NCBI RefSeq assembly: GCF_008329525.1
Contig: NZ_NPKQ01000014.1
Coordinates: forward strand, 1 to 64,000
Source of the DNA: Tardiphaga sp. P9-11
Lineage (GTDB): Bacteria; Pseudomonadota; Alphaproteobacteria; Rhizobiales; Xanthobacteraceae
DNA: 64,000 nucleotides
Direction: 5' to 3'
In this document: in pieces, positions 8,476 to 17,859 of the stretch
How the letters are laid out: each line of letters begins with the position of its first letter
How positions within the stretch are numbered: the stretch's first letter is position 1
Notes under the pieces: generated by a model
Databases searched by the model: none
Told to the model about the DNA's origin: nothing
Seen by the model: the letters and a program-made list of their open reading frames with translations, nothing else
Position numbers and translations under genes: made by a program

Positions 8476-9663
8476 TCAAAGGCCGAGGACAGCCTTGGCG
8501 ATGATGTTACGCTGGATCTCGTTTGAGCCGCCATAGATCGAAACCTTCCGGTAATTGAAGTATGTCGGCGCGATCGGCGAGGCCCAGTCGGTCTCGTCGT
8601 TTGTGCCATCGACTTCCGGGAGGAAAGGCATCGCGAACGGGCCGGTGACTTCGAGCAAGAGCTCGGTCAGCGTCTGCTGGATTTCCGAACCCTTGATCTT
8701 GAGGATCGACGAGGCCGGATCCGGCTTGCCCTTGCCATGCTTGCCTTCGGCGGCAACGACACGCATCTGCGTCAGTTCCAACGCCTTAAGCTCGATCTCG
8801 GTGGCGGCGAGTTTCTGACGGAATTGCGGATCCTCGATCAGCGGCTTGCCGCCCGATAGCACGTTGCCCGCAAGCTCCCTGATGCGGCGGATGCGTGCCT
8901 TCGATATGCCGACGCGGGCAATATTGACGCGCTCATGGCCGAGCAGGAACTTGGCATAATCCCATCCCTTGTTTTCCTCGCCGACGAGGTTTTCGGCGGG
9001 CACCAGAACGTCATCGAAGAACACTTCATTGATCTCGGCGCCGCCATCGATCATCTGAATTGGACGGACGGTGACGCCTTTCGATGCCATGTCGATCAGG
9101 AGGAAGGAAATGCCTAATTGCTTCCTAACATCGGAATCGGTGCGGCACAGGCAGAAAATCCAGTCGGCATGCTGCGCGAGTGTGGTCCAGGTCTTCTGAC
9201 CGTTGACGATATAGACGTCACCCTTTCTCTTCGCCGTGGTCTTCAGCGAGGCGAGGTCCGAGCCAGCACCCGGCTCCGAAAAGCCCTGACACCACCAGTC
9301 GTCCATATTCGCGATGCGCGGCAAATAGTGCTTCTTCTGCGCGTCATTGCCGAAAGTGTAGATGACCGGACCGACCATGTTCACGCCGAACGGCAATGGC
9401 GGCGGCGCCGGATGTTTCTGCAGCTCCTCAAGGAAGATATACTGCTTCGCCGCGCTCCACCCGGTACCGCCATATTCTACCGGCCAGTGCGGCACGCCCC
9501 ACCCCTTCCGGTTCAGCACGCGCTGCCAGGAGACCTGTTCATCCTTGCTAACATGCCGCGTCGCCATCAGCTTGGCGCGCACCGCAGGGTCGAGGTTGTC
9601 CTCGAAGAATTCACGCACTTCGTCGCGAAACGCGATTTCATCGGCCGTAAAACTGAGATCCAT
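8476..9663 (-). CDS. pimC: Acyl-CoA dehydrogenase, PimC-like large subunit
   Basis: A 395-residue acyl-CoA dehydrogenase resembling the pimeloyl-CoA dehydrogenase large subunit. Motifs are WPVEYGGTGWSAAKQYIFLEE near 65, CQGFSEPGAGSDLASLKT near 125, NGQKTWTTLAQHADW near 155 and SIYGGSNEIQRNIIAK at the C-terminus. The start at 9663 (MDLSFTADEIAF) fits the family. With the small subunit at 7155-8297 it probably forms a heteromeric flavoprotein doing the first oxidation of a beta-oxidation spiral whose later steps are encoded at 12764-16143. An ABC permease gene ends 108 bp upstream, so the transporter may share the transcript. Related pairs also occur in steroid and cyclohexane-carboxylate pathways, so the substrate is open. 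Confidence 0.8.
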   Translation of the reverse strand: MDLSFTADEIAFRDEVREFFEDNLDPAVRAKLMATRHVSKDEQVSWQRVLNRKGWGVPHWPVEYGGTGWSAAKQYIFLEELQKHPAPPPLPFGVNMVGPVIYTFGNDAQKKHYLPRIANMDDWWCQGFSEPGAGSDLASLKTTAKRKGDVYIVNGQKTWTTLAQHADWIFCLCRTDSDVRKQLGISFLLIDMASKGVTVRPIQMIDGGAEINEVFFDDVLVPAENLVGEENKGWDYAKFLLGHERVNIARVGISKARIRRIRELAGNVLSGGKPLIEDPQFRQKLAATEIELKALELTQMRVVAAEGKHGKGKPDPASSILKIKGSEIQQTLTELLLEVTGPFAMPFLPEVDGTNDETDWASPIAPTYFNYRKVSIYGGSNEIQRNIIAKAVLGL

Positions 9664-9771
9664 ATACCTAAGACTCCGGTTTCGGCGGGCCGCGGCCCGC
9701 AACCACGCTGCGGGCGTCTCATCGTCACGAGGGCGCCCTACGATTTTAGGGGTTTGAGATGCGGCCGCAAT

Positions 9772-10566
9772 TTAATGCGGCATCACGGCAGGCTGCTCGC
9801 GCCGGATCCAGAAGATGTAGCGACGCCCGGCAAAACGCGTGATGCCGTGCAGGATCATGCCGATCGCCGACAAAATGATCAGGACAGCAAAGACGCCGGT
9901 GATGTCCAAATTAAAATTATAGTTCATGATCAGGTAACCGAGCCCGGCCTGCGCGCCCACGAACTCGCCGACGATGGTGCCGATCACCGCGAGAACGGAC
10001 GCGATTTCGAGCCCCGCAAAGATCAGGACCAGCGCGGAAGGAATCCTCAGGCGGAGCAGCGTCTGCCATGTTGTCGCGCCATAGGCCTTCATCATGTCGA
10101 GCTGGTCACGATCGGTGGAATGAAAGCCGGAAATGACGCTTACTAGGATCGGGAAGAAGCAGATCAGTGCGGTGATCACGACCTTCGAGGTCAGGCCGTA
10201 ACCGAACCAGATAACTAGAAGCGGCGCGACGGCGACCTTCGGCACGGTCTGCAATGCGACCAGATAGGGATAGACCAGCTTTTCGATCACCGGCACCAAG
10301 GATATCAGCGCGCCAACGACGAGGCCGGATGCTATTCCGACAGCGAAGCCGATCAGCACCTCGGTCAATGTGACCAGCAGATGCGGCCACATCGTCCCAT
10401 CGCTCAGCAGGGTGTAAAGGCGGACGGCGACGCCGCTGGGCGCTGGCACCACCAGCGGTGAGACATGGCCGATGCGGCAGATGGCTTCCCAGAGAGCCAC
10501 GAGAACGATCGCCAGGGCGATCACCTGGATCCGCGCGGATAATTGGTTCGCTAGCTTGTGGTTCAT
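9772..10566 (-). CDS. NitT/TauT-type ABC transporter permease
   Basis: A 264-residue inner-membrane permease of the SsuC/TauC kind, with about six hydrophobic segments and the EAA-like cytoplasmic loop around AYGATTWQTLLRLRIPSAL (about residue 165-185) that docks onto the ATPase. The start at 10566 overlaps the stop of the ATPase gene by 4 bp (ATGA), which indicates translational coupling. The binding protein and ATPase lie just upstream in the same direction. Members of this family carry nitrate, sulfonates, thiamine precursors or aromatic acids; here the downstream pim-like genes and the shared operator upstream of the binding protein point to an organic carboxylate, as inference only. Confidence 0.87.
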   Translation of the reverse strand: MNHKLANQLSARIQVIALAIVLVALWEAICRIGHVSPLVVPAPSGVAVRLYTLLSDGTMWPHLLVTLTEVLIGFAVGIASGLVVGALISLVPVIEKLVYPYLVALQTVPKVAVAPLLVIWFGYGLTSKVVITALICFFPILVSVISGFHSTDRDQLDMMKAYGATTWQTLLRLRIPSALVLIFAGLEIASVLAVIGTIVGEFVGAQAGLGYLIMNYNFNLDITGVFAVLIILSAIGMILHGITRFAGRRYIFWIRREQPAVMPH

Positions 10567-11390
10567 AGTGACGCCCCCGTCGGCGCTTCCGAGCCGAAAA
10601 TGGTCCTGATCCGATCGCAAATCTCGCCGAAACGCGTGTCAGCCATGGTCTTGAGACTGCGCGGCCGCGCGATATCGACGTCGATGATTTCCGAGATGCG
10701 GCCGGGCCGAGGCGACATCACCACTACGCGGTCGCCGAGCAGCACGGCCTCGGGAATGCTATGCGTGATGAACAGCACGGTCTTCTTCTCTTCTGAGCAG
10801 ACCCGCATCAATTCGACATTCAGCGACTCGCGGGTCATGGCATCGAGCGCACCGAACGGCTCGTCCATCAGAAGAACCTTCGGCTCGCGCATCAGCGCGC
10901 GGCAGATGGCGACGCGCTGCTGCATGCCACCCGACAGTTCGAACGGATATTTCCGGCCGAAATCAGCAAGCCCCATGAAATCCAGCCAGCGTTCTGCACG
11001 CCACCTGGTCGCCTCGGACCGATCGTTCTTCAGATGGGGCGACAGCAGAACATTGTCCAGCACGGTATTCCACGGCAACAGCAGAGCCTGCTGAAACACG
11101 ATGCCGACATCGGACCGCGGCCCGCGGAGGATTTCGCCATCGCATTTCACCGTGCCCGACGTCACCGAGGTCAGGCCGGCCAGTATGCGCAGCAACGTCG
11201 TCTTTCCGCATCCGCTCGGCCCGACGACCGAAACAAATTCGTTCTCCTTGATGTCGAGATTGACTTTCGCGAGCGCAGTCACGACCTCGCCCGAGTGTGT
11301 GGCGAATTTCTTTTCGACATTTTCGATCGTGATCAGCGCGCGGCTCGCAATCGCCGGCCTATCGGTCTCTGTGACGGGAGACGTCAGCAT
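10563..11390 (-). CDS. NitT/TauT-type ABC transporter ATP-binding protein
   Basis: The 275-residue ATPase has all nucleotide-binding motifs: Walker A GPSGCGKTTLLRIL near residue 58, the signature LSGGMQQRVAICRA near 152, and Walker B VLLMDEPFGALD near 172, followed by the switch histidine in FITHSIPEAVLL. It belongs to the SsuB/TauB group that energises type II-binding-protein importers. The stop overlaps the start of the permease gene by 4 bp. The binding protein ends 68 bp upstream. An N-terminal extension of about 17 residues precedes the conserved ALITIENVEKKF segment. Confidence 0.9.
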   Translation of the reverse strand: MLTSPVTETDRPAIASRALITIENVEKKFATHSGEVVTALAKVNLDIKENEFVSVVGPSGCGKTTLLRILAGLTSVTSGTVKCDGEILRGPRSDVGIVFQQALLLPWNTVLDNVLLSPHLKNDRSEATRWRAERWLDFMGLADFGRKYPFELSGGMQQRVAICRALMREPKVLLMDEPFGALDAMTRESLNVELMRVCSEEKKTVLFITHSIPEAVLLGDRVVVMSPRPGRISEIIDVDIARPRSLKTMADTRFGEICDRIRTIFGSEAPTGASL

Positions 11391-11458
11391 GCATATGTCT
11401 CGTTCGTTTTGGTGAAGTGGGCGCGCCCGTGCGGCCGCGCTATCGAATGTGCCGCTCG

Positions 11459-12541
11459 CTATTGAAGCGTTTTTAGGTCGAAATTCTTCGCCTGCTTCAC
11501 GATCGCTGCCCGATCATAATCGTTGATTTGATCGACCAATTCGGTGGTAAACATGCGCGACGCCGGAATCGGCTTGGCGATCTGACCGCCCTGCAGCAGA
11601 AAATCGCTCAGATCCTGCCAGCGCGGTTCGATGAACACGCCGCGCTTGTCGCCGATCTCGAGATCGGTCCAACCGTCCCAAGTGGTTGTCATCTTCAATC
11701 CGCGCTCGAGCTTCTGTTCGACAGAGCCCTCGGCAGGCTTGCTTTCCGGATAGATTTTCCAGGTCATCAGGACGCAGGCGGTTCGGTTGGCGAGGCAGAA
11801 GTCGAGGCCCTTGGCCAGCGCACGGCCAAAACCGGCGAGCAGCTTCGGCTTTTTTTTGATTGTCTCATTGGTCGCCAGAAGCGAAACGTCGGGAAGCTTG
11901 GCGAGCTTGTCGTCGATCGGCAACTGCCTGACCGGCGAGCCGGCGAGCCCGAAGGTGATATTCGCCGTCTCCCAAAACACGATCGCGTCGACCACCTTTT
12001 GCTTCATGGCAGCCATCGCCTGCCCGCCGGCGCCGATCGGAATGAAGGTGACATCGCGGTCCGGATTCAGCCCGGCGGCGCGAAGATAGGCCTTGCCATA
12101 ATTCATGGCGGCGCTGCCAAGCGCCGTCACACCGATACGCTTGCCTTTCAATTCGGTCACCGACTGTATCGCGCTGTCGACCGGAACCGAGATTGACCAG
12201 ATATTGCGATATTCAACGCTGGAGAAATAACGCAGGTCTAGCGGCGCGGCGACGCCTTCTTGCATCGCGATCACGGCCTGCGCCGGACTGGCCCAGCCGA
12301 TCTGGGCGTTGCCGGTAGCAACCTGAATTGCGACCTCGTTCGATCCTGCCGCCAGGATGTAGGCGACGTCGAGCCCCTCCTGATCGAGATAGCCGAGATA
12401 CTTCGCAGCGATGAACGGTGCGATGGCCTCGTTCGCGTTGCGCTGCGGCAACAGGACGTTGATTTGTTCGGCAGAGACGGCACCGGAAAGCGAGCCGCAG
12501 GCGGAAACCGTCAGAAGGAAAACAGCAAGAAGCTTATTCAT
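11459..12541 (-). CDS. NitT/TauT-type ABC transporter substrate-binding protein
   Basis: A 360-residue periplasmic binding protein of the NMT1/THI5-like fold (type II, SsuA/TauA relatives). The N-terminus is a signal peptide; VSAC at residues 12-15 could be a lipobox, while AVSA-E near residue 24 could instead be a signal peptidase I site. Conserved fold segments include VATGNAQIGWASPAQAV near 75 and LKGKRIGVTALGSAAMNYG near 135. It is the first gene of the importer unit. Its 222-bp upstream gap contains the promoter-operator module at 12584-12632, which it shares in design with two other units in the window. Ligand unknown. Confidence 0.86.
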   Translation of the reverse strand: MNKLLAVFLLTVSACGSLSGAVSAEQINVLLPQRNANEAIAPFIAAKYLGYLDQEGLDVAYILAAGSNEVAIQVATGNAQIGWASPAQAVIAMQEGVAAPLDLRYFSSVEYRNIWSISVPVDSAIQSVTELKGKRIGVTALGSAAMNYGKAYLRAAGLNPDRDVTFIPIGAGGQAMAAMKQKVVDAIVFWETANITFGLAGSPVRQLPIDDKLAKLPDVSLLATNETIKKKPKLLAGFGRALAKGLDFCLANRTACVLMTWKIYPESKPAEGSVEQKLERGLKMTTTWDGWTDLEIGDKRGVFIEPRWQDLSDFLLQGGQIAKPIPASRMFTTELVDQINDYDRAAIVKQAKNFDLKTLQ

Positions 12542-12583
12542 GTTCTTAAAACTCCAGGCTCAAGCCGGTTGACAACTAACGCA

Positions 12584-12632
12584 ACGCTATTCGGGAAATC
12601 ACTCGTACACAAGCTCAGCGCTCGCTTACAAG
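12584..12632 (-). promoter_or_regulatory. Promoter with tandem MarR-type operators (importer unit)
   Basis: On the minus strand a -35 TTGTGT (12612-12607) and a -10 TAGCGT (12589-12584) are 17 bp apart. The palindrome CTCG-TACA-CAAG at 12602-12613 overlaps the -35, and a second copy, CTCG-CTTA-CAAG at 12621-12632, starts exactly 19 bp further upstream. A half-site CTTG follows at 12642. The same arrangement occurs at 20953-21020 and 30631-30679, next to MarR regulator genes. The expected transcript starts about 35 bp before the binding-protein gene. Confidence 0.7.
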
Positions 12633-12763
12633 CAACAAAAACTTGCTCACATTTCATCAGTTTTTGTGCAGCCCACCATTCGCCATGATGCGGCTGCCCT
12701 CGCGGCATCTAGCGCGGACTGCCCGAGCGTAAGATGGCGTCGTCATCATCCGGAGGGCGTCCG

Positions 12764-14866
12764 TCAGCGATCGCTCTTTGCAGCATTGAGCGATGCGAAA
12801 GTCGCGCCTTCGCTCGCCAGCCGAGCGAGCAAGGCGGCCGGTCTCAAAGCCGGCTCGTTGAGGTGGTCCGCATAGAATTCGAGCCGCCCGACGATGTGCT
12901 TCAGGCCAACCTGGTCGCCATAGAACATCGGACCGCCGCGGTGGATCGGCCATCCGTACCCGTAGAGCCAGATCACGTCGATGTCGCTCGGGCGCGCCGC
13001 GATATCTTCCTCGAGGATGCGCGCGCCTTCGTTAATCATCGGATAGATCATGCGCTCCAGAATTTCCTGATCGCCGATCGCCCGACGCGTCAGGCCAAGA
13101 CGCCTGCAGGTGTCGTCGATAATCTTTTCGACCTCCGGATCGGAGATCGGCGCCCGCGATCCCGCTTCGTACCGGTAGTAACCTTTGGATGTCTTCTGGC
13201 CGAGGCGGCCAGCCTCGCAGATCGCATCGGCGATGTCCCAGCGGATGCCGCGATCCTGCCGCGAGCGCCAGCCGATATCGAGGCCGGCGAGATCGCCCAT
13301 CGCGAACGGGCCCATGGGAAGGCCGTAGCGGGTGATGACCGCGTCGACCTGTTCGGGCAGCGCGCCGCTCTTAAGCAGCGCTTCGCCCTGCAGGCCGCGA
13401 ACAGCAAGCATGCGGTTGCCGACGAAGCCGTGGCAGACGCCCACGACGACGGGCGTCTTGCGGATGCGCTTGGCCACCGCGGCGGCGGTCAGCAGCGCAT
13501 CGGCCGCCGTCTTGTCGGCACGCACGATCTCGCAGAGCTTCATGATATTGGCCGGCGAGAAGAAGTGCATGCCCAGGACATCCTGCGGCCGCCCCGTGAC
13601 GGCCGCTATCTCGTTGATGTCGAGATAGGACGTGTTGGTGGCCAGCACCGCGCCCGGTTTTGCATGGGCATCAATGGCGGTGAAGACGTCCTTCTTGATG
13701 GCCATGGTTTCGAACACGGCCTCGATGACAAGATCAGCGTCTCTGACATGTTCGAGCCCGACCTTGCCGTCGATCAAAACCATGCGTTTGCCGGGCTCGT
13801 CCGCGGCAATGCCACCGCGTGCCGCGGTGGCTTCCCAGTTCTTCTGCATCATGCCGAGGCCACGGGTCAGCTGCGCCTCTCCGGTCTCGATCAGGGTCAC
13901 GGGGATGCCGGCATTGGCAAAGGCCATCGCGATACCGCCGCCCATGGTGCCGGCACCAATGATGGCGACGCGCTCGACCGGCCGCGGCTTCACGCCAACC
14001 GGCACGCCTTGAACCTTGACCGCCTCACGTTCTGCAAAGAACGCGTGACGCTGCGCCTTAGACTGATCGTCGGCCACGAGTTTTAGAAAGGTCTCGCGTT
14101 CCCGCTTCAACGCGTCGTCGAACGGCGTGTCGAGGGTCCAGCTCACCGCCTCGGCGCAAGCCAGAGGCGCATTCATTCCACGCGCTTTCTTCGTGGCTGC
14201 CGCAGCAGCGGCGGTGAACAGCGAGCGATCCGCCCGGGCGTCCGCGAGCCTAGAGTCGTCGTTGCGCAGCAGAAGCAGCGGGCGCCGCTCGGCAACGACG
14301 CGCTTCGCAAAAGCAATCGCGCCATCCGCCGGCCTTTCGACGATATCGTCGATCAGGCCGCGCTCGCGCGCCTCGGCGGCGCCGATTGGCTCGCCGGTCA
14401 CGATCATTTTGACGGCGAATTCCGGACCGACCGCGCGCGGCAGGCGCTGCGTGCCGCCGGCCCCGGGCAGCAGACCGAGCTTCACCTCGGGAAGACCGAG
14501 TTTCGCGTCGTTCGTGGCGACACGAAAGTGACAGCCCAGCGCGAGTTCGAGCCCGCCGCCGAGCGCGGTGCCATGGATAGCGGCGATCACCAGCTTGCTG
14601 CAGCTCTCGATCGCCGCGATCACCTCGTTGAGGGATGGCGACTGCGGCGGCTTTCCGAATTCGGTGATGTCGGCACCGGCGACGAATGTGCGTCCGGCGC
14701 AGGCGATCACGATGCAATCCACTGCGGCGTCCACATTTGCGGCCTCGACCCGTTCGAGGATCCCACGGCGGACGGCGGCGCTCAGCGCATTCACCGGCGG
14801 TGAGTCGATGGTAACGACCGCACAGCGGTCGGTCACCGCGAGCTTGACGACTTCGCTCAATGTCAT
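12764..14866 (-). CDS. Bifunctional enoyl-CoA hydratase / 3-hydroxyacyl-CoA dehydrogenase (PimF/FadB-like)
   Basis: The 700-residue protein fuses a crotonase domain (residues 1 to about 190) to a 3-hydroxyacyl-CoA dehydrogenase (about 297-700). In the crotonase part, E107 (in GGGLELAL) and E127 (in LPEVKLG) are 20 residues apart, as are the two catalytic glutamates of FadB. The dehydrogenase part has the NAD motif IIGAGTMGGGIA (residues 302-313) and MHFFSPANIMKL with the active-site histidine. It hydrates enoyl-CoA and oxidises the 3-hydroxy product. The set of FadB-like protein, thiolase, ligase and two dehydrogenases equals the gene content of the Rhodopseudomonas pim operon. It ends 222 bp before the importer binding-protein start. 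Confidence 0.88.
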   Translation of the reverse strand: MTLSEVVKLAVTDRCAVVTIDSPPVNALSAAVRRGILERVEAANVDAAVDCIVIACAGRTFVAGADITEFGKPPQSPSLNEVIAAIESCSKLVIAAIHGTALGGGLELALGCHFRVATNDAKLGLPEVKLGLLPGAGGTQRLPRAVGPEFAVKMIVTGEPIGAAEARERGLIDDIVERPADGAIAFAKRVVAERRPLLLLRNDDSRLADARADRSLFTAAAAAATKKARGMNAPLACAEAVSWTLDTPFDDALKRERETFLKLVADDQSKAQRHAFFAEREAVKVQGVPVGVKPRPVERVAIIGAGTMGGGIAMAFANAGIPVTLIETGEAQLTRGLGMMQKNWEATAARGGIAADEPGKRMVLIDGKVGLEHVRDADLVIEAVFETMAIKKDVFTAIDAHAKPGAVLATNTSYLDINEIAAVTGRPQDVLGMHFFSPANIMKLCEIVRADKTAADALLTAAAVAKRIRKTPVVVGVCHGFVGNRMLAVRGLQGEALLKSGALPEQVDAVITRYGLPMGPFAMGDLAGLDIGWRSRQDRGIRWDIADAICEAGRLGQKTSKGYYRYEAGSRAPISDPEVEKIIDDTCRRLGLTRRAIGDQEILERMIYPMINEGARILEEDIAARPSDIDVIWLYGYGWPIHRGGPMFYGDQVGLKHIVGRLEFYADHLNEPALRPAALLARLASEGATFASLNAAKSDR

Positions 14867-14958
14867 TCTCCAATCAGAGCATTATCACTCGGTGCACGCA
14901 GCGAGCCGCGGTCCTGCCAGCCGCAGAACGCTGCGCAACGTTATTATCGGCACGCGGG

Positions 14959-16143
14959 TCAGTGGATGATCTCGAACAGGCCCGCGGTGCCCATGCCGCC
15001 GCCCACGCACATGGTCGCGACGCCATATTTCGCCTTGCGGCGGCGGCCCTCGATCAACAGATGGCCGGCCAGCCGCGCGCCGCTCATGCCATAGGGATGG
15101 CCCATGGAGATGGCGCCGCCATTCACGTTCAGCTTCGCCGGATCGATGCCGAGCTTGTCGCGGCAATAAATCACCTGGACCGCAAAGGCCTCGTTCAGTT
15201 CCCAGAGATCGATGTCGTCGATGCCAAGGCCGTGACGCGCGAGGAGGCGCGGGACGGCGTAGACCGGGCCGATGCCCATTTCGTCCGGCTCGCAGCCTGC
15301 CGATACGAAGCCCCGGAAAATGCCGAGCGGCTCCAGACCCCGCCGCGCCGCTTCCCTGTCGCTCATGATCACCATAGCGCTGGCGCCGTCCGACAGCTGG
15401 CTGGCATTGCCTGCCGTGATGCAGCCGCCTTCGCGCACCGGCTTCAGCCTGGTCAGGCCATCTTGCGTCGTATCCGGACGCGGTCCCTCGTCCTGCGACA
15501 GCGTGATGCCTTTCAGGCTAGTTTCCTTGGTCTCCTTGTTCGTCACCGACATGGTGGTCGTCAGCGGCACGATCTCGTCGTCGAACTTGCCACTGGTCTG
15601 CGCGGATGCGGTGCGCATCTGGCTATCGAACGAATATTCGTCCTGCCGGTCGCGCGAGATCGCGTAACGCTTCGCCACCACCTCCGCGGTGTCGAGCATT
15701 GGCATATAGATGTCCGGCTTCATCTCCATCAATGCAGGATCGACGGCGCGATAGGTGTTGGCATGTTCGTTCTGCACCAGCGTGATCGACTGGCCGCCGC
15801 CGCCGACCGCGATCTGGACGCCATCGTGGATCACCGAGCGGGCGGCGATGGCGATGGCCTGCAGCCCCGACGCGCAAAGGCGATCGACCGTGGTGCCCGA
15901 CACCGAAACCGGCAAGCCTGCGCGCAGCAAGGCCTTGCGGGCGATGTTGCCGCCGGTGGTGCCCTGCTGCATGGCGGCGCCCATGACCACGTCCTCTATG
16001 TCGCCGGGATCGACCTGCGCGCGCGTCACCGCCGCCTTGATCGCCTCGCCCAGCAGCGTGGCACCATCGGTGCTATTCAGCGCGCCGCGATAGGCCTTTC
16101 CAATCGGGGTACGCGCGGTCGAAACGATAACGGCATCGGTCAT
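14959..16143 (-). CDS. Acetyl-CoA acyltransferase (thiolase)
   Basis: A 394-residue thiolase, the last step of a beta-oxidation round, splitting a 3-ketoacyl-CoA with CoA. The nucleophile is C90 in DRLCASG, the general-base histidine is H349 in GAISMGHPYGMSGAR, and C379 lies in MCVGGGMG. The degradative rather than biosynthetic role is suggested by its place between a FadB-like gene (92-bp gap downstream) and a CoA ligase (15-bp gap upstream). It is comparable with PimB. The SMGHPYGMSG variant of the histidine motif differs from the more common ALGHPLGASG, which may reflect substrate preference. Confidence 0.9.
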   Translation of the reverse strand: MTDAVIVSTARTPIGKAYRGALNSTDGATLLGEAIKAAVTRAQVDPGDIEDVVMGAAMQQGTTGGNIARKALLRAGLPVSVSGTTVDRLCASGLQAIAIAARSVIHDGVQIAVGGGGQSITLVQNEHANTYRAVDPALMEMKPDIYMPMLDTAEVVAKRYAISRDRQDEYSFDSQMRTASAQTSGKFDDEIVPLTTTMSVTNKETKETSLKGITLSQDEGPRPDTTQDGLTRLKPVREGGCITAGNASQLSDGASAMVIMSDREAARRGLEPLGIFRGFVSAGCEPDEMGIGPVYAVPRLLARHGLGIDDIDLWELNEAFAVQVIYCRDKLGIDPAKLNVNGGAISMGHPYGMSGARLAGHLLIEGRRRKAKYGVATMCVGGGMGTAGLFEIIH

Positions 16144-16158
16144 GGGAGAACTTCCAGT

Positions 16159-17811
16159 TTAAGCAGAATGGGAGGAGAGCTGGTCGCGGAGCGCTTGCCG
16201 GGACAGCTTGCCGACATTGGTTCGCGGCAGTTCGTCGATGAAATCGAGCGCCGTCGGCAATTCATGCTTGCCAATCTTGCCGGTGAGGAAGGCGCGCAAC
16301 TCGTCGATGTCGAAACCCGCGGCGCCGGGCCGCAGCGTGATATAGGCTTTTGCGGCCTCGCCGCGATATTCGTCGGGAATGCCGATGACGAGCACCTCCT
16401 TGACGTGCGGATGCGCATAGATCGCCTGCTCGATCAGTTGCGGATACACGTTGAAGCCGCCCGATATGATGAGATCCTTCTTACGGTCGACCAGATAGAA
16501 CCAGCCATCGGCGTCCATGTAGCCGATGTCGCCGGTCAGGAAGCGATCGCCGAGGAACCATTCGGAACGGTCTTCGTCGCGATTCCAGTAACCCTTCGTC
16601 ACGTTCGGCCCGCGGATGCGCAATTCACCGACCTCGCCGGCAGGCAGCACGCGATGCGGGTCGTCATGCGCGACGATGTCGATTTCGATGCCCGGCAGCA
16701 TCAAGCCGATGGAGCCGGGCCGGTCCGGACCGTCCGACGGATGCGTGGTGCCCGGCGACGAGGTTTCCGTCATGCCCCAGCCGCTGCGCAGCCGCAGAGC
16801 GGTCTTGCGCTCGAGGATCGCCGCGACCTCGACGGGCAGCGGCGCTCCACCCGAGCCGCAGGAGACCAGCGACGACAGATCGCGGTTGTCGAGATCCGGC
16901 AGGCTTGTGATGGCGATCCACATGGTCGGCACGCCCGGAAACACTGTCGCGCGCTTGACCTCGATGTCGCGCATAATCTCGTCCAGGTCGAAGCGCTGAT
17001 GCAGCGAAATGAGGTCGCCGTAGCGCAGCCGCTTCATTAGCACGAGCGTAAGGGCATAGATGTGAAACAAGGGAAGCGCACAGATCACCCGCTCGGCAAT
17101 GCTGCGCTTGGCCCGGAACGGGCGCGTCCACACTTCCCGGATCGAGACCGCGGCGGTCAGATTACGATGCGAGAGCATCGCTCCCTTGGGCAGGCCGGTG
17201 GTCCCGCCTGTGTATTGAAGCAGAGCGACGTCGTCCTGATCGAGAGCCGGCCAGGTCGCGGGCGACTGCGCCTCCTTGATGAAATCCGCGAAAGTGACGA
17301 TCTCCGGACGCCGGTCGTAGGAGGCCAGCGCGTTCTTGGCCGCGCCCCATGCTTCGTCTTCGCAGACAATTATGCGATCGACGATCCCGGCCTCGAGAAA
17401 CGCAAGGGCGCGCGGGAAAATCGACGCGAGATTGCTGGTGACGACGACCCGCGTGCCGCTGTCGGTCAATTTGTGCTTCAGCGTGATCTCGCCATCAAGC
17501 GGGCTGAGATGCACGAGACGCGCGCCCGCCTTGAGCGCGCCGAAGAAGTTGATCGGGTGATCCGGCGTGTTGCCGAGAAAGATTCCGACGGTGGTACCGC
17601 GGCCGAGACCAGCGCGCAGATAGGCGGCGGCCGCCTCCGTGACTTTGGCATTCAGGTCAGAATAGCTGGTCTGACGGCCACGGAATTCGATGGCCGGTCG
17701 ATCCGCGAATTCGCGTGCCGATTGCTCCAGCAGCGCCGGCACGAGGCCGGTCTTGATTGGCTCGTCCCAGCGGACGCCTTCCGGATAGAATTTCTCGCCG
17801 GGATATTTCAT
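16159..17811 (-). CDS. AMP-forming acyl-CoA ligase (PimA-like position)
   Basis: The 550-residue enzyme has the ANL motifs YTGGTTGLPKGAML (near residue 200), GWGMTETSSPGTTH (near 345), YLVDRKKDLIISGG (near 437) and the C-terminal catalytic lysine K535 in NVGKLSR. It activates a free acid to its CoA ester. It sits between the Tct transporter (48-bp gap upstream) and the thiolase, so the likely flow is import, activation, then beta-oxidation. Family resemblance is to long-chain or dicarboxylate ligases; a pyridyl or aryl alkanoate is also possible given the neighbouring ring-degradation genes. Substrate remains inference. Confidence 0.87.
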   Translation of the reverse strand: MKYPGEKFYPEGVRWDEPIKTGLVPALLEQSAREFADRPAIEFRGRQTSYSDLNAKVTEAAAAYLRAGLGRGTTVGIFLGNTPDHPINFFGALKAGARLVHLSPLDGEITLKHKLTDSGTRVVVTSNLASIFPRALAFLEAGIVDRIIVCEDEAWGAAKNALASYDRRPEIVTFADFIKEAQSPATWPALDQDDVALLQYTGGTTGLPKGAMLSHRNLTAAVSIREVWTRPFRAKRSIAERVICALPLFHIYALTLVLMKRLRYGDLISLHQRFDLDEIMRDIEVKRATVFPGVPTMWIAITSLPDLDNRDLSSLVSCGSGGAPLPVEVAAILERKTALRLRSGWGMTETSSPGTTHPSDGPDRPGSIGLMLPGIEIDIVAHDDPHRVLPAGEVGELRIRGPNVTKGYWNRDEDRSEWFLGDRFLTGDIGYMDADGWFYLVDRKKDLIISGGFNVYPQLIEQAIYAHPHVKEVLVIGIPDEYRGEAAKAYITLRPGAAGFDIDELRAFLTGKIGKHELPTALDFIDELPRTNVGKLSRQALRDQLSSHSA

Positions 17812-17859
17812 CCATTTCCCTCCCCGCAGCGCCGTTTAGCTTGATGACAGGCTGCGATG

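Noticed and set aside
12734-14086. Long plus-strand open frames opposite the FadB-like, thiolase and ligase genes (also 14860-17040)
   Set aside because: They are antisense shadows produced by the high GC content and codon pattern of the minus-strand genes, with implausible His/Arg/Asp-rich translations.
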